DNA of 34,717 nucleotides from Candidatus Spyradosoma merdigallinarum (GCA_018713755.1 DVOG01000132.1:1-34717), one strand, 5' to 3'. Shown: positions 1 through 8,893, numbered from the stretch's first letter. Program-made: numbers and translations. Notes: generated by a model not told the origin, from the sequence alone.

Positions 1-220
1 AGCCTTCGTCTTCCTGCCAGACGTGGATGAGCGGGCAGGGAAAGGATTTCCGGAATTCCTCGATGAGGGCGCGCGTGGCTTCGCCGCTCCCGTCGTCGGC
101 GACGACGGTTTCGTCCGGCAGGCGGGTTTGGCGCTTCACGCTTTCCAGGACGAGGCGCAGCGCTTCCGGCCAGTTGTAGGTCGAAATGAGCAAAGCGCAG
201 GTCTCAGGTTCCGTCGCCAT
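1..220 (-). CDS. Glycosyltransferase family 2, N-terminal part (truncated by window edge)
   Basis: Reverse strand from ATG at 220 reads MATEPETCALLISTYNWPEALRLVLESVKRQTRLPDETVVADDGSGEATRALIEEF..., a typical GT2 N-terminus (STYNWPEAL, VADDGS). Confidence 0.85.
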   Translation of the reverse strand, partial: MATEPETCALLISTYNWPEALRLVLESVKRQTRLPDETVVADDGSGEATRALIEEFRKSFPCPLIHVWQEDEG

Positions 221-250
221 AAGACAGGGTGGGCAATTTTCGGGATTTCC

Positions 251-284
251 GGCGGGAACGCAAGCGGAAAAGTCCGTTCCCGCC
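251..284. repeat. Inverted repeat GGCGGGAACG...CGTTCCCGCC between divergent genes
   Basis: Perfect 10-bp arms at 251-260 and 275-284; made of the iterated GGGAACG motif. Confidence 0.8.
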
Positions 285-296
285 GCGCGTCGGAGC

Positions 297-325
297 TTTA
301 CTTTCTGCGCGGTCGGGGATAATAT
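297..325 (+). promoter_or_regulatory. Candidate sigma70-like promoter for pntAA (TTTACT-N17-TAATAT)
   Basis: TTTACT 297-302, 17-bp spacer, TAATAT 320-325, upstream of ATG 368. Confidence 0.5.
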
Positions 326-367
326 TGCACCTTCACACTGCACTGATTTTCCTTTTCAGCAAATCAA

Positions 368-1495
368 ATGAAAACCGTATTCGTTCCTCGTGAGACGCGC
401 GAAGAAGAAACGCGCACAGCTCTCATCCCGCAGGACGTCGCCGTTCTGACGCGCCTCGGGTATGAAATCCGTGTCGAGAAAGGTCTCGGCAAGAAATCCG
501 GCTTCGCTGACGAAGCCTACGAAAAGGCGGGCGCGACGCTCGTCGGCGATCCCGCGGCGGCGCTCGCCGAAGCCGACATCGTCGTGCGCGTGCTCAAGCC
601 CGAAAACGCGCAGGGCATGAAGCCCGGCGCGCTGCACCTGAGCTTCCTCGATCCGTTCAACGAAAAGGCGCTGCTGAACGAGTTCGCCGCGGCGAAACTC
701 AGCGCGGTTTCGCTCGAAATGATCCCGCGCTCGACGCTCGCGCAGAAAATGGACGTGCAGAGCTCGCAGACGTCGCTCGCCGGCTACTACGCGGTGATTT
801 TGGCGGCGACGAAGCTGCCGAAGATTTTCCCGATGATGATGACGCCCGCGGGAACGATTTCCCCGGCGCGCGTGTTCGTCATCGGCGTCGGCGTCGCCGG
901 GCTGCAGGCGATCGCGACGGCGAAGCGCCTCGGCGCGCGCGTCGAGGCGTTCGACACGCGCCCGGTCGTCGAAGAGCAGGTCAAGTCTCTCGGCGCGAAA
1001 TTCGTCAAGATCGACTTGGGCGAGATGGGGCAGACGGCGCAGGGCTACGCGAAAGAGCTCACGCCGGAGCAGCTCGAGCTTCAGAAGAAAGGGCAGGCGA
1101 AAGTCTGCGCGCAAAGCGACATCGTCATCACGACGGCGAAGGTTTTCGGCCGCAAGGCGCCGCGGCTGCTGACGAAGGACATGATCGCGGGCATGAAGCC
1201 GGGCAGCGTCATCGTCGACATGGCCGTCTCCACCGGCGGGAACGTCGAAGGCTCCGACCCGACGAAGGACGTCGTCACGGAAAACGGCGTGCTCATCATC
1301 GGCGGGGACAACCTCGAACGCCGCGTTCCCGCGGACGCCTCGAAGATGTTCTCCGGGAACATTTCCGCGTTTCTCCAGCACTTCTGGGACGCGGAGAACA
1401 AGACGCTCAAAATCGATCAGGAAGAGCCGATCATGAAGGGCTGCCTGCTCACGCACGGCGGCGCGATCGTGCACGAGCGCTTCAAAAACGCGTGA
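368..1495 (+). CDS. pntAA: NAD(P) transhydrogenase subunit alpha, part 1
   Basis: MKTVFVPRETREEETRTALIPQDVAVLTRLGYEIRVEKG...; alanine dehydrogenase/PNT domain; followed by pntAB and pntB. Confidence 0.95.
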   Translation: MKTVFVPRETREEETRTALIPQDVAVLTRLGYEIRVEKGLGKKSGFADEAYEKAGATLVGDPAAALAEADIVVRVLKPENAQGMKPGALHLSFLDPFNEKALLNEFAAAKLSAVSLEMIPRSTLAQKMDVQSSQTSLAGYYAVILAATKLPKIFPMMMTPAGTISPARVFVIGVGVAGLQAIATAKRLGARVEAFDTRPVVEEQVKSLGAKFVKIDLGEMGQTAQGYAKELTPEQLELQKKGQAKVCAQSDIVITTAKVFGRKAPRLLTKDMIAGMKPGSVIVDMAVSTGGNVEGSDPTKDVVTENGVLIIGGDNLERRVPADASKMFSGNISAFLQHFWDAENKTLKIDQEEPIMKGCLLTHGGAIVHERFKNA

Positions 1496-1550
1496 TTTTT
1501 CCGCGGACGAAAGGAAGCAAGTTTTTTAATCTCAACAAAAAAATCAAGCC

Positions 1551-1835
<285 letters not shown>

Positions 1836-1839
1836 TCCG

Positions 1840-3360
1840 ATGAACGCAGCAATTTTAGCGCAGGCGGCGGCCGCCGCCGTCGGAAGCGGACCCGTTCCCG
1901 AAACGGTGATCAACCTCGCCTATATCGTCGCGTGCGTGTTCTTCATCTTCGGGATCAAGCGGCTCGGAAAAACCGAGACCGCGCGGAGCGGGAACGTGGT
2001 TTCCTCGCTCGGCATGCTCATCGCCGTCGTCGCCGTCTTCCTTGAAAAGGACGTGACGGCGTCGTGGACGACGGACTGGTACATGAACGGCTATCTGTGG
2101 TGCTTCGGCGGCATCGCGATCGGTGCGGTCATCGGCGCGGTCTGGGCGAAGAAAGTCAAGATGACGGGCATGCCCGAACTCGTCGCGCTCTTCAACGGCT
2201 TCGGCGGTCTGGCGTCGATGCTCGTCGCGTGGTCGGAATTCGTCAAGCTCGACGCGACGGGCGCGCCCGTTTCGCACGCGCTCACGAGCGAGAACGCGGT
2301 CAGCGAAGTTTCGCTTTACCTGACGATTCTGATCGGCGCGATCACGTTCACGGGATCGGTGCTCGCGTGGGCGAAGCTTTCCGAAAAGATTTCGGGGCGT
2401 CCGTTCCTGTTCAAGGGCCAGCAGGCGGTGAACGCGGTGATCGTGCTCGCGGTGCTCGTCGGCATGGTCGTTTACCTGTTCCCGGGCATCGTTCCCGCGG
2501 GCGATCCCGCGACCGTGCAGGAAGTCGCGCTTTACGGGGCGATCGTCGTTTCGCTGATCATGGGCGTCACGGTCGTGCTGCCGATCGGCGGCGGCGACAT
2601 GCCGGTCGTGATTTCGATGCTGAACAGCTTGTCCGGCTTGGCCGCGGCGATGGCGGGCTTCGTCATCAGCAACAACGTGCTCGTGGTCGCGGGCTGCTTG
2701 GTCGGCGCGTCGGGCGTGATCCTTACCGTCATCATGTGCAAGGCGATGAACCGCTCCGTCGGCAACCTGCTCTTCAGCGGCTTCGGCGCGGCGGATTCCG
2801 GCTCTTCGAAGAAGGCGGGAACGGGCGCGGAGCCGAAGGCGGTTTCCGTGGAAGACGCGTATCTCGTGCTCGAGGCGGCGCGCTCGGTCGTGTTCATTCC
2901 CGGCTACGGGATGGCGGTCGCGCAGGCGCAGCACGTCGTGAAGGAACTCGCGGCGAAGCTCGAAGAAAACGGCGCGGAAGTCAACTTCGCGATTCACCCG
3001 GTCGCGGGGCGCATGCCCGGGCACATGAACGTGCTGCTCGCGGAAGCGGACGTGCCTTATGAACAGCTCAAGACGATGGACGAAATCAACCCGATGATGC
3101 CGATGCAGGACGTCGCGATCGTCATCGGCGCGAACGACGTCGTCAACCCGGCGGCGGCTTCCGACAAGTCTTCGCCGATTTACGGCATGCCGATCATCAA
3201 GGCGAACGAGGCGCGCACGGTCTTCGTGCTCAAGCGCGGGAAGGGCAAAGGCTTCTCCGGCATCGAGAACGAGCTGTTCACGCTGCCGAACACGCGCATG
3301 ATTTACGGCGACGCGAAGGCGACGATCTCCGCGCTCGTTTCCGAATTCGGGAAAGACTGA
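1840..3360 (+). CDS. pntB: NAD(P) transhydrogenase subunit beta
   Basis: 506 aa; FNGFGGLAS, GGGDMPVVISMLNSLSGLAAA, IPGYGMAVAQAQH motifs. Confidence 0.97.
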   Translation: MNAAILAQAAAAAVGSGPVPETVINLAYIVACVFFIFGIKRLGKTETARSGNVVSSLGMLIAVVAVFLEKDVTASWTTDWYMNGYLWCFGGIAIGAVIGAVWAKKVKMTGMPELVALFNGFGGLASMLVAWSEFVKLDATGAPVSHALTSENAVSEVSLYLTILIGAITFTGSVLAWAKLSEKISGRPFLFKGQQAVNAVIVLAVLVGMVVYLFPGIVPAGDPATVQEVALYGAIVVSLIMGVTVVLPIGGGDMPVVISMLNSLSGLAAAMAGFVISNNVLVVAGCLVGASGVILTVIMCKAMNRSVGNLLFSGFGAADSGSSKKAGTGAEPKAVSVEDAYLVLEAARSVVFIPGYGMAVAQAQHVVKELAAKLEENGAEVNFAIHPVAGRMPGHMNVLLAEADVPYEQLKTMDEINPMMPMQDVAIVIGANDVVNPAAASDKSSPIYGMPIIKANEARTVFVLKRGKGKGFSGIENELFTLPNTRMIYGDAKATISALVSEFGKD

Positions 3361-3400
3361 GCGCTTTCCCCCGCGTTCCCGCGACAGGCGGGAAAAGAAA

Positions 3401-3443
3401 AAAAAGCGTTCCCGCGATGCGTTTCGCGGGAACGCTTTTTTTT
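3401..3443. terminator. Bidirectional rho-independent terminator between pntB and speA
   Basis: AGCGTTCCCGCGA-tgcgtt-TCGCGGGAACGCT (13-bp perfect stem) flanked by A-tract and T-tract, between convergent genes. Confidence 0.92.
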
Positions 3444-3527
3444 GTGTTTCGGCGGAAAAAAGGCGGCGCCTGCCGGAACCGCGGGAACTTTTTTTCTCGC
3501 TCCCGCGCGGGAACGCGCCGCGCGCGC

Positions 3528-5504
3528 TCAGGCGGATTTTTTCCGGGAGCTTTTCCCGCGGGAACTCTTTCTCGCCGCGCGCGCGGGAACGAGGTAGGAC
3601 TTCGCCTTGATGAGCTTTTCGTAAAGCGCGAGCAGCGCGACGCCTTCGCGCGGGCGCACGCGGTCCGCCTTCGTTTCCTGGTCGATGCTGCGCTTCATCA
3701 TGCGGCAGAGCTCGTCCGCGTCGTATTGAATCATCGCCAGGATTTTTTCGACGGAAAAGCCGGAAATCGCCTCCTCGATGTAGAAGCCGTCCTCTTCGTC
3801 TTCTTCGAGAAAAACGTGCGCTTCGTCGACGCGCCCGAAGAGATTGTGCATGTCGCCGACGATGTCCTGATAGGCGCCGACGAGGAACGCGCCGAGGTAA
3901 TACGGCTCCTTCGGGTTGAGCGGATGGAGCGCGAGCATGTTGCGCACGTCCTCGAAATCGACGAAGTTGGAGATTTTCCCGTCGCTGTCGCAGGTGATGT
4001 CCACGAGCGTGGTTTCGACCGTGGGCTTTTCGTTGAGACGATGAATCGGCGCGATCGGGAACAGCTGCCCGATCGCCCAATGGTCGAGCAGCGACTGGAA
4101 CACGGAAAAGTTGCAGACGTATTGCTCGGAGAGCGCCGCGTCGAGGTCGGCGAGCTCTTCGGGAACGTTGCCCTCGAGCGCGGGAAGCTCCTTTTGGATT
4201 TCCCGGCAGATTTCCCAGAAAAGACGATCCGCTTCCGCGCGGTTTTCGAGGTTGAGATAGCCGTGCTGGAACAGCGAAAGCGCTTCGTCGCGCTTCTGCT
4301 CCGCGTCGTGGTAGCGCTCGAGCAGCCCGTAGCGCTTCCCGTCCTTGAGAATGTCTTCGAGTTCCCGCACGATGGGCGCTTTCTTCGCGCGCACGAGCGG
4401 GCCGGAATCGGACGCTCCCGGAGAAATTTTTCCCACGGCTTCGAAAATCAGAATCGCGTGCGGCGCGACGATGGCGCGCCCGCTCTCCGACGTGATGTTC
4501 GGGTGCGGCACGTCCGCGTCGTCGCAGACCGCCTTGATGTTGGAGACGACGTCGCGCGCGTAGACTTCCGTCGAGTAGTTCATCGAGCTTTCGTAGTTCG
4601 AGCGGCTTCCGTCGTAGTCGATGCCGAGCCCGCCGCCGACGTCGATGTTGCCCATCGGGAACCCCATTTTGTAAAGCTCGCAGTAGAAGCGCGCGGCCTC
4701 CGTGACGGCTTTTTTGATCGTGAGAATGTTCGGCACCTGCGAGCCGACGTGAAAGTGCAGCAGCTGGAGCGAGTCCGCCATGCGCGCGCGCTTGAGCTTT
4801 TTCGCGGCGAGAATGATTTCGCTGGGAGAAAGCCCGAACTTGGCGGATTCGCCGGTGGACTTCGCCCATTTGCCTTCGCCGCTCGTCATCAGCTTCGCGC
4901 GGAATCCGATGACGGGAACGACGTCCACTTCCCGCGAAAGGCGGATGATTTCGTCCACCTCGTCGAGCTGCTCCACGACGATGACCGTGCGCTTCCCGAG
5001 GCGGCGCCCCATCAGCGCGAGGCGGATGTATTCCTCGTCCTTGTAACCGTTGCAGATGAGCAGCGCCTTTTTGCTCTCGAGCAGCGCGAGCGCGATCAGC
5101 AGCTCCGGCTTCGAGCCGGCTTCGAGCCCGTAGTCGTAGTCTTCGCCGGCGTCGAGAATTTCGTCGACGACTTCGCGGAGCTGGTTGACTTTTATCGGGA
5201 ACACGCCGCGGTAGCGCCCGTCGTAGGCCTCGTCCTTGATCGCGGCGCGGAACGCCTCGTTGAGCTGCATGACGCGGGAACGCAGCAGATCCTGCACGCG
5301 CACCGTGAGCGGCGGGCGCAGCCCCATCGATTCCGCCTCCTTCACGATGTCGATGATGCGGATGTGCCGCTGGTCGCCCATCGGATGCACGTTGAGAAAG
5401 CCGTCCTCGTCGACGGAAAAATGCGAGGCGCCCCAGCGCCGGAAGCCGTAGTATTCTTCCGCTTCGCGCGGAGTCCAGGGAATGACGGAATTTTTCTTGC
5501 TCAC
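3528..5504 (-). CDS. speA: Biosynthetic arginine decarboxylase
   Basis: Homologous region begins VSKKNSVIPWTPREAEEYYGFRRWGASHFSVDEDGFLNVHP; GTG start at 5504 preferred over the 5642 ORF start because the extension is motif-derived RGNA repeats. FPIKVNQ, HFHVGSQ, DVGGGLGIDYDGS motifs. Confidence 0.93.
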   Translation of the reverse strand: MSKKNSVIPWTPREAEEYYGFRRWGASHFSVDEDGFLNVHPMGDQRHIRIIDIVKEAESMGLRPPLTVRVQDLLRSRVMQLNEAFRAAIKDEAYDGRYRGVFPIKVNQLREVVDEILDAGEDYDYGLEAGSKPELLIALALLESKKALLICNGYKDEEYIRLALMGRRLGKRTVIVVEQLDEVDEIIRLSREVDVVPVIGFRAKLMTSGEGKWAKSTGESAKFGLSPSEIILAAKKLKRARMADSLQLLHFHVGSQVPNILTIKKAVTEAARFYCELYKMGFPMGNIDVGGGLGIDYDGSRSNYESSMNYSTEVYARDVVSNIKAVCDDADVPHPNITSESGRAIVAPHAILIFEAVGKISPGASDSGPLVRAKKAPIVRELEDILKDGKRYGLLERYHDAEQKRDEALSLFQHGYLNLENRAEADRLFWEICREIQKELPALEGNVPEELADLDAALSEQYVCNFSVFQSLLDHWAIGQLFPIAPIHRLNEKPTVETTLVDITCDSDGKISNFVDFEDVRNMLALHPLNPKEPYYLGAFLVGAYQDIVGDMHNLFGRVDEAHVFLEEDEEDGFYIEEAISGFSVEKILAMIQYDADELCRMMKRSIDQETKADRVRPREGVALLALYEKLIKAKSYLVPARAARKSSRGKSSRKKSA

Positions 5505-5648
5505 TGTCGTTTCGGTATTCGCGGAAAAATTTTCTGCGGGAATTAAAACCGCTGCGGCGTTCCCGCGCAATGATTTTGACGCCGCGTTCCCGCGTCTTTT
5601 CTCTTGCGCGTTCCCGCGTTGCCGAGCATACTTTCTCGCCACATTTAC

Positions 5649-5725
5649 GGGCGTTTAGCTCAGCCGGTCAGAGCGTCTCGTTTACACCGAGAAGGTCGGG
5701 GGTTCGAGCCCCTCAGCGCCTACCA
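5649..5725 (+). tRNA. tRNA-Val (anticodon TAC), CCA encoded
   Basis: GGGCGTTTAGCTCAGCCGGTCAGAGCGTCTCGTTTACACCGAGAAGGTCGGGGGTTCGAGCCCCTCAGCGCCTACCA folds as cloverleaf; anticodon loop TTTACAC. Confidence 0.93.
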
Positions 5726-5745
5726 GAGGGTATTTTTTTTCCGAT

Positions 5746-6240
5746 ATGAACAAGCACACACTTTCCGCACTCGTCGAAAACAAGTTCGGCGTTCTCGCCC
5801 GCGTGTCCGGTCTGCTCAGCGGCCGCGGCTTCAACATCGAGACGCTGAACGTCGGGCCGACCAACGACCCGCGCTTTTCGCGCATCACGGCGACCGTCGT
5901 CGCCGACGACGCCGGCTTTGACCGCTGCGTCCGCCAGCTCGAAAAGCTCTTCAACGTCGTCACGGTGCAGAACTTCGACGGCGTGGATTTCGTCTCGCGG
6001 GAGCTCGTGATGGTCAAAGTGAAGGCGAACCAGGAAACGCGCTCGCAGATTCTCGAAATCGCGGGAATTTTCCGCGCGCAGGTCGTCGACGTTTCGCTCG
6101 AAAGCCTCATCCTCGAGTTCACCGGCAACGCCAACAAAATCAAGGCGCTGCTCAAGCTGCTCGAAAACTACGAAATCATCGAAATGGGCCGCACGGGAAC
6201 GCTCTCGCTCGAACGCGGGCTGAACGCCGTGCGCGGCTGA
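5746..6240 (+). CDS. ilvN: Acetolactate synthase small (regulatory) subunit
   Basis: MNKHTLSALVENKFGVLARVSGLLSGRGFNIETLNVGPTNDPRFSRIT; ACT domain. Confidence 0.95.
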   Translation: MNKHTLSALVENKFGVLARVSGLLSGRGFNIETLNVGPTNDPRFSRITATVVADDAGFDRCVRQLEKLFNVVTVQNFDGVDFVSRELVMVKVKANQETRSQILEIAGIFRAQVVDVSLESLILEFTGNANKIKALLKLLENYEIIEMGRTGTLSLERGLNAVRG

Positions 6241-6326
6241 GTTTCTCCTTCCGCGCGTTCCCGCGGGAACGGCGTCCGCGCCGTCCCCCTTCCGCGAAAA
6301 CACCGAATTTCATCGCAAAAAAAATT

Positions 6327-7454
6327 ATGGCAACGAAAAAAGCGACAGCTACGAAAACGGCGGCGAAAAAGGCCGCTCCCGCGAAAAAGGCTTGCGGCAA
6401 AAAAGCCTGCGCCGCGAAGGCGTCCGCTCCCGCGAAAAAAGCGGCGGCGTCCAAGAAAGTGCCCGTCGGCAGCGTGAAAGTCTATCACGAAAAAGACGCG
6501 GATCTCGGCGCGCTCAAAGGCAAGACCGTCGCCGTGCTCGGCTACGGCGCGCAGGGCCGCGCGCAGGCGCTGTGCATGCGCGATTCCGGCGTGAACGTCA
6601 TCATCGGCGTCCGTCCCGGGAAGTCGTTCAAGGCCGCGAAGGCGGACGGCTTCGAAGTGATGCCCGTGGACAAGGCCGCCAAGCGCGCGGACATCATCCA
6701 CCTGCTCCTGCCGGACGAAAAGCACAAGGAAGTTTACGACGCGCAGATCAAGAAGCACGTCAAGCCGGGCAAGACGCTCTGCTGCTCCCACGGCTTCGCC
6801 TACGTCTTCAAGACGATCGTTCCGCCCGAAGGCGTCGACGTGATCATGGTCGCGCCGAAAGGCCCGGGAACGGAAGTGCGCCGCGTCTTCGAAGAAGGCT
6901 TCGGCTGCCCGGGACTCGTCGCCGTGTTCCAGGACGCGTCGGGAACGGCGCTGCAGACGGCGCTCGCCATCGCGAAGGCGGAAGGGCTGACGCGCGGCGG
7001 CGTGCTCGAATGCACCATGGAGCAGGAAACCTACGAAGACCTCTTCGGCGAACAGAACGTGCTCTGCGGCGGGCTCGTCGACCTGATGAAATACGGCTTC
7101 GAAACGCTCACCGAAGCGGGCTACCCGCCGGAAATGGCGTATTTCGAATGCGTCCACGAAGCGAAGCTCATCGTCGACATCATCTACAACAAGGGCATCG
7201 CGGCGATGAACGCCGTCATTTCCAACACGGCGGAATTCGGCGAATACTACAACGGGCCGAAAATCATCACGCCGGACGTCAAGAAGCGCATGAAGGAATC
7301 GCTGGAGCGCATCCAGAGCGGCAAGTTCGCCAAGGATTGGCTCCGCGAGGCCGCGAAAGGCGCTCCGACCCTCGCGAAGAAGCGCGAACAGCTCTCCGCG
7401 CACACGGTCGAAGTCGTCGGCAACGAAATCCGCAAAATGTTCGAACGCAAATAA
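6327..7454 (+). CDS. ilvC: Ketol-acid reductoisomerase with Lys/Ala-rich N-terminal extension
   Basis: KVYHEKDADLGALKGKTVAVLGYGAQGRAQALCMRDSG, PDEKHKEVY, APKGPGTEVRRVF; about 44-aa KA-rich extension before the catalytic core. Confidence 0.95.
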   Translation: MATKKATATKTAAKKAAPAKKACGKKACAAKASAPAKKAAASKKVPVGSVKVYHEKDADLGALKGKTVAVLGYGAQGRAQALCMRDSGVNVIIGVRPGKSFKAAKADGFEVMPVDKAAKRADIIHLLLPDEKHKEVYDAQIKKHVKPGKTLCCSHGFAYVFKTIVPPEGVDVIMVAPKGPGTEVRRVFEEGFGCPGLVAVFQDASGTALQTALAIAKAEGLTRGGVLECTMEQETYEDLFGEQNVLCGGLVDLMKYGFETLTEAGYPPEMAYFECVHEAKLIVDIIYNKGIAAMNAVISNTAEFGEYYNGPKIITPDVKKRMKESLERIQSGKFAKDWLREAAKGAPTLAKKREQLSAHTVEVVGNEIRKMFERK

Positions 7455-7478
7455 GCCCGCGTTCCCGTTTTGAAAAAG

Positions 7479-7518
7479 AAGCGTTCCCGCGCGGTTTCCG
7501 CCGGCGGGAACGCTTTTC
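7479..7518 (+). terminator. Terminator-like hairpin after ilvC
   Basis: AGCGTTCCCGC (7480-7490) / GCGGGAACGCT (7504-7514) followed by TTTCGTTTT. Confidence 0.75.
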
Positions 7519-7558
7519 GTTTTCTCCGCGCCGCGGGCTCGTTCCCGCGCCTTACGGC

Positions 7559-7587
7559 TTGAATTCCGCGCCGCGGAGCTTTTTAAT
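7559..7587 (+). promoter_or_regulatory. Candidate promoter for lysC (TTGAAT-N17-TTTAAT)
   Basis: TTGAAT 7559-7564, 17-bp spacer, TTTAAT 7582-7587; lysC ATG at 7609. Confidence 0.55.
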
Positions 7588-7608
7588 GTCTCCCACATTT
7601 TTCGAAAA

Positions 7609-8823
7609 ATGCTGATAGTCCAGAAATACGGCGGAACTTCCGTCGGAAATGTTGACCGCATCAAAAACGTCGCCGCGAAGATCAAAAGCTACTGGTCGGA
7701 GGGGCACCAGGTCGTCGTCGTCGTTTCCGCGCGCAGCGGCGTGACCAACGAGCTCATCGCCCGCGCCAAAGCGATCGCGCCCGCGCCGAGCGAGCGCGAG
7801 ATGGACATGCTGCTCGCCACCGGCGAACAGGAAACCATCGCGCTGACCGCCATCGCGCTCCACGCCCTCGGCGTTCCCGCCGTCTCCCGCACGGGAGCGC
7901 AGGCGGGAATCATCACCGACGCGCTGCATTCCCGCGCGCACATCGCGAAGCTCACCGGAGGGGACATTCGGGAACGGCTCGACGAGGGCAAGGTCGTCAT
8001 CGTCGCCGGTTTCCAGGGCATTTCTTTCGACCGCGAAATCACGACGCTCGGCCGCGGCGGGAGCGACCTGACCGCCATCGCGCTCGCCGCCGCGCTCAAG
8101 GCGGACATTTGCCAGATTTTCACGGACGTGGACGGCGTCTACACTGCGGACCCGCGCATCGTCGTCGACGCCCGCAAGCTTCAGCGCATCTGCTACGAAG
8201 AAATGCTCGAGCTCGCCTCGAGCGGCTCGAAAGTCATGCAGTCGCGCTCCGTCGAATTCGCGCAAAAATACGGCGTCACCTTCGAAGTGCGCTCCTCTTT
8301 CAACAATCAACCCGGAACAGTCGTGAAAGCTTTTGAAAAAACCATGGAAGACGCCCTCGTTTCCGGCGTCGCGCTCGACCGCACGCAGACGCGCGTCACG
8401 GTCGGCGATTTGCCCGATTCTCCCGCCGCGTTCGCGGCGATTTTCGACGCGCTCGGCGAAGCGAGCGTCAGCGTCGACATGATCGTCAAGAACGTCGCGA
8501 AGGCGCCGGGCTCGGCGAATCTGACGTTTTCCGTGAACACCGACCAGGTCGGCTACGCCGAAAAAGTGATCAACGCCGCGCTCAAGAAGCTCGGCGCGGG
8601 AACGTTCCGCTCCTCCGGCGGCATCGCGAAGGTTTCCATCGTCGGCGTCGGCATGACGTCGCATCCGGGCGTCGCGGGAACGCTTTTCCGCGCGCTCGCC
8701 GACGCCGGCATCAATTCCGAACTGATCACGACGTCGGAAATCAAAATTTCCGTCGGCATCGCTCCGGAACAGGCGGACGCCGCCGTGCGCGCGATTCACG
8801 CCGCGTTCGGCCTGCAGAACTGA
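7609..8823 (+). CDS. lysC: Aspartate kinase
   Basis: MLIVQKYGGTSVGNVDRIKNVA, GRGGSDLTAIALA, C-terminal ACT domains. Confidence 0.96.
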   Translation: MLIVQKYGGTSVGNVDRIKNVAAKIKSYWSEGHQVVVVVSARSGVTNELIARAKAIAPAPSEREMDMLLATGEQETIALTAIALHALGVPAVSRTGAQAGIITDALHSRAHIAKLTGGDIRERLDEGKVVIVAGFQGISFDREITTLGRGGSDLTAIALAAALKADICQIFTDVDGVYTADPRIVVDARKLQRICYEEMLELASSGSKVMQSRSVEFAQKYGVTFEVRSSFNNQPGTVVKAFEKTMEDALVSGVALDRTQTRVTVGDLPDSPAAFAAIFDALGEASVSVDMIVKNVAKAPGSANLTFSVNTDQVGYAEKVINAALKKLGAGTFRSSGGIAKVSIVGVGMTSHPGVAGTLFRALADAGINSELITTSEIKISVGIAPEQADAAVRAIHAAFGLQN

Positions 8824-8830
8824 TCGTGCC

Positions 8831-8882
8831 GCCGCGGGAACGCCGCGCCGCTTCCCGTGAGCGCGCGGCGCGTTCCCGCGGC
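8831..8882. repeat. Inverted repeat/hairpin between lysC and next gene
   Basis: GCCGCGGGAACGC (8831-8843) and GCGTTCCCGCGGC (8870-8882), 13-bp perfect arms; no T-tract. Confidence 0.75.
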
Positions 8883-8893
8883 GCGAGACGACG

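Noticed and set aside
23-322. Plus-strand 99-aa ORF at the window start
   Set aside because: Antisense to the glycosyltransferase N-terminus, which has convincing GT2 motifs.
1855-4869. Minus-strand ORF of 1004 aa
   Set aside because: Covers antisense of pntB and an alternative frame of speA; Arg-rich shadow sequence.
3417-5546. Plus-strand ORF of 709 aa
   Set aside because: Antisense to speA, starts inside the terminator; shadow ORF.
5505-5642. N-terminal extension of SpeA (MARKYARQRGNAQEKRRGNA...)
   Set aside because: RGNA repeats derive from three intergenic motif copies in frame; homology starts at the GTG at 5504.
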